Origin: Bacteroidota bacterium
GTDB lineage: Bacteria > Bacteroidota > Bacteroidia > Bacteroidales > Prolixibacteraceae
Direction: 5' to 3'
NCBI GenBank assembly: GCA_030706665.1
Contig: JAUZOB010000006.1
Coordinates: 1-24,972 of the forward strand
DNA length: 24,972 bases
A program made the position numbers and the translations under genes. Position 1 is the first letter of the stretch. The number at the start of each line of letters is the position of its first letter. Shown here piece by piece: positions 23,149 through 24,972 of the stretch. A model generated the notes under the pieces. The model had not been told where the DNA came from. It searched no databases and worked only from the letters and a program-made list of their open reading frames with translations.

Positions 23149-23553
23149 ATGAAAATATCACATATCGAACACATTGGGATTGCAGTAGAAAGCCTTGAAA
23201 CAGCCATCCCTTTTTATGAAAAAGCATTAGGTCTGAAATGCTACGCTGTAGAAGAAGTTGCAGAACAGAAAGTAAAAACTGCTTTTTTTAAAGTTGGAGA
23301 AACTAAAATCGAACTTCTTGAATCAACCGATCCTGAAGGACCTATCGGTAAATTTATCGAGAAAAAAGGACCTGGCATGCACCACCTCGCATTTGCTGTT
23401 GATCAGGTAGATGCTTCTCTTGAAGATGCTGAAGCTAATGGCGTTAGACTTATTGACAAAAAACACAGAAACGGTGCTGAAGGTTTGAAAATCGGGTTCC
23501 TTCATCCAAAGTCTACCTTTGGAGTGCTTACCGAACTTTGTGGACACGAATAA
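23149..23553 (+). CDS. mce: Methylmalonyl-CoA epimerase
   Basis: A 134-residue member of the glyoxalase/vicinal oxygen chelate fold that interconverts (R)- and (S)-methylmalonyl-CoA. The two beta-alpha-beta-beta-beta repeats each begin with a family motif: HIEHIGIAVESLETAIPFYEK (residues 5-25) and GPGMHHLAFAVDQVDA (74-89). Likely metal ligands are H8, E55 in TKIELLES, H79 and E129 in VLTELCG. Length is typical. The start ATG (23149) follows a -7 element by 49 nt. The carboxyltransferase gene follows after 30 bp on the same strand; pairing of these two genes is the usual arrangement in propionate-forming Bacteroidetes and supports the function. Confidence 0.93.
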   Translation: MKISHIEHIGIAVESLETAIPFYEKALGLKCYAVEEVAEQKVKTAFFKVGETKIELLESTDPEGPIGKFIEKKGPGMHHLAFAVDQVDASLEDAEANGVRLIDKKHRNGAEGLKIGFLHPKSTFGVLTELCGHE

Positions 23554-23583
23554 ACAGGTTATCAATAATTTTTACCTTTCATT

Positions 23584-24972
23584 ATGAATAATCAGGAAAA
23601 AGTAAAAAAACTTCTAGACCTGCGGGCTGAAGCAAAACTCGGAGGCGGACAAAAGCGTATTGATGCACAGCATCATAAAGGGAAACAGACTGCCCGTGAA
23701 AGGATTGAGCTATTACTTGACGAAGGTAGCTTTGAAGAATTTGACATGTTCGTAACTCATCGTTGTACCAACTTTGGAATGGAAAAAACCAAATTCATGG
23801 GCGATGGTGTTGTAACCGGTTACGGTACAATTGACGGACGTCTTGTTTACGTTTTTTCTCAGGATTTTACCGTATTCGGTGGTTCTTTATCTGAAACATT
23901 TGCACAGAAAATTTGCAAAGTAATGGATATGGCCATGAAAGTTGGTGCTCCTCTTATCGGGATCAACGACTCAGGTGGAGCTCGTATTCAGGAAGGTGTA
24001 ACCAGTCTTGCCGGTTATGCTGAAATCTTTGAACGCAATATTCTTGCTTCTGGTGTTATTCCTCAGATCTCAGCAATCTTCGGTCCTTGTGCCGGTGGTG
24101 CTGTGTACTCTCCGGCTCTGACCGACTTTATCGTAATGAACAAAGACAAGAGTTACATGTTCGTAACCGGACCAAAAGTTGTTAAGACTGTTACCGGTGA
24201 GGTTGTAACTGACGAACAATTAGGTGGTGCTTCTGTTCACGGTTCTAAATCAGGGGTCAGTCATTTTATTGCTGAAGACGAAGCAGAAGGGATCCAGCTT
24301 ATCCGTAAATTGCTAAGCTATCTTCCTCAAAATAACCTGGAAGACGCTCCTGAAGTTCCTTGCGATGATCCAATCGAACGTATGGAAGAATCACTGAATG
24401 AACTTATTCCTGACAACCCCAACAAACCATACGACGTTAAAGATGTAATTCACGCTACTGTTGATAATGGCGAATTTCTTGAAGTACATCGTAATTACGC
24501 TCAGAACATTGTTGTTGGTTACGCACGTTTCAATGGAAAATCAGTAGGTATTGTTGCAAACCAGCCTGCTTATCTTGCCGGTGTGCTTGATATCAACTCT
24601 TCAAGAAAAGCTGCTCGTTTTGTTCGTTTCTGTGATGCTTTCAACATTCCGATCGTTACTTTCGTCGATGTTCCAGGCTTCCTTCCAGGTACTACTCAGG
24701 AATACGGTGGAATCATTATTCATGGAGCTAAATTACTCTTCGCTTATGGTGAAGCTACAGTTCCTAAAGTAACTATCATTCTCCGTAAAGCTTACGGTGG
24801 TGCATATGACGTGATGAGTTCAAAACACCTGCGTGGTGACATCAACTATGCATGGCCAACCGCAGAGATCGCTGTTATGGGTCCCAAAGGAGCAATTGAG
24901 GTTCTTCAAAGTAAAAAGCTTAAAGAAATCACTGATCCGAAAGAACGCGAAGAATTCATTGCTCAGGCAGAG
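23584..24972 (+). CDS. Acyl-CoA carboxyltransferase subunit (methylmalonyl-CoA decarboxylase alpha / propionyl-CoA carboxylase beta), 5' part
   Basis: 463 codons are open to the window edge; the family is usually about 515 residues, so about 50 are missing. The ATG is at 23584 (MNNQEKVKKLLDLRAEAKLG). It contains both crotonase-like carboxyltransferase halves. The N-terminal half has HKGKQTARERIELLLDEGSF, VFSQDFTVFGGSLSE and INDSGGARIQEGV, with an oxyanion-hole glycine pair in FGPCAGGAVYSPA. The C-terminal half has FVDVPGFLPGTTQEYGGII and the conserved RKAYGGAYDVM. It moves CO2 between biotin and an acyl-CoA. In an anaerobic Bacteroidetes with the epimerase upstream, decarboxylation of (S)-methylmalonyl-CoA to propionyl-CoA is most likely (MmdA); the reverse, propionyl-CoA carboxylation, uses the same fold. 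Partner subunits are expected just past the window. Confidence 0.92.
   Translation, partial: MNNQEKVKKLLDLRAEAKLGGGQKRIDAQHHKGKQTARERIELLLDEGSFEEFDMFVTHRCTNFGMEKTKFMGDGVVTGYGTIDGRLVYVFSQDFTVFGGSLSETFAQKICKVMDMAMKVGAPLIGINDSGGARIQEGVTSLAGYAEIFERNILASGVIPQISAIFGPCAGGAVYSPALTDFIVMNKDKSYMFVTGPKVVKTVTGEVVTDEQLGGASVHGSKSGVSHFIAEDEAEGIQLIRKLLSYLPQNNLEDAPEVPCDDPIERMEESLNELIPDNPNKPYDVKDVIHATVDNGEFLEVHRNYAQNIVVGYARFNGKSVGIVANQPAYLAGVLDINSSRKAARFVRFCDAFNIPIVTFVDVPGFLPGTTQEYGGIIIHGAKLLFAYGEATVPKVTIILRKAYGGAYDVMSSKHLRGDINYAWPTAEIAVMGPKGAIEVLQSKKLKEITDPKEREEFIAQAE

Overview
The window looks like chromosomal DNA from a Bacteroidetes bacterium, most likely an anaerobic member of the Bacteroidales or Marinilabiliales. 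The evidence is the gene order bamD - rpoZ - coaBC - DUF4835 - recN, a large single-chain PurL beginning MILFF, type IX secretion C-terminal domains, several TAnnTTTG promoter elements of the Bacteroidetes sigma factor type, and a methylmalonyl-CoA module of the kind used to make propionate. Genus cannot be decided from this sequence. No tRNA, rRNA, CRISPR array, insertion sequence or phage gene was found.

Layout. (1) 1-819, minus strand: the 5' end of a TonB-dependent receptor, preceded by a small exported protein of unknown function. (2) 1176-4228, minus: two secreted GH5 glycoside hydrolases. One is a GH5_7-like beta-mannanase with a plain signal peptide; the other is a GH5-like enzyme with an Ig-like domain and a type IX sorting domain. 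(3) 4305-5552, minus: a PLP-dependent alpha-oxoamine synthase of the serine palmitoyltransferase type, with a near-perfect Bacteroidetes promoter. (4) 5710-10707, plus: the housekeeping operon bamD, rpoZ, coaBC, DUF4835, recN. The coaBC frame is interrupted at an A10 run that forms a slippery heptamer followed at once by a stop. (5) 10718-12802, minus: an orphan TPR histidine kinase. (6) 12803-13729: a gene-free stretch with a small 11-bp repeat cluster and the purL terminator. (7) 13730-17419, minus: purL. (8) 17621-21111, minus: a two-gene unit of a large lamin-tail-domain protein probably exported by the type IX system and a 63-residue exported peptide with a C-terminal sorting-signal-like tail, ended by a strong terminator. 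(9) 21575-24972, plus: an acyl-CoA:carboxylate CoA-transferase, methylmalonyl-CoA epimerase and the 5' part of a methylmalonyl-CoA decarboxylase/propionyl-CoA carboxylase carboxyltransferase subunit.

How they fit together. Most of the window is core metabolism and envelope biogenesis. The GH5 pair suggests the cell degrades plant or algal mannan or related glucans, and the CoA-transferase, epimerase and carboxyltransferase would turn succinate from that fermentation into propionate. The observations most worth a second look are the coaBC slippery-site frameshift, the lamin-tail/short-peptide pair, the terminator-like hairpin covering the upstream start codons of the second GH5 gene, and the small-protein/TonB-receptor pair with its palindromic upstream region.
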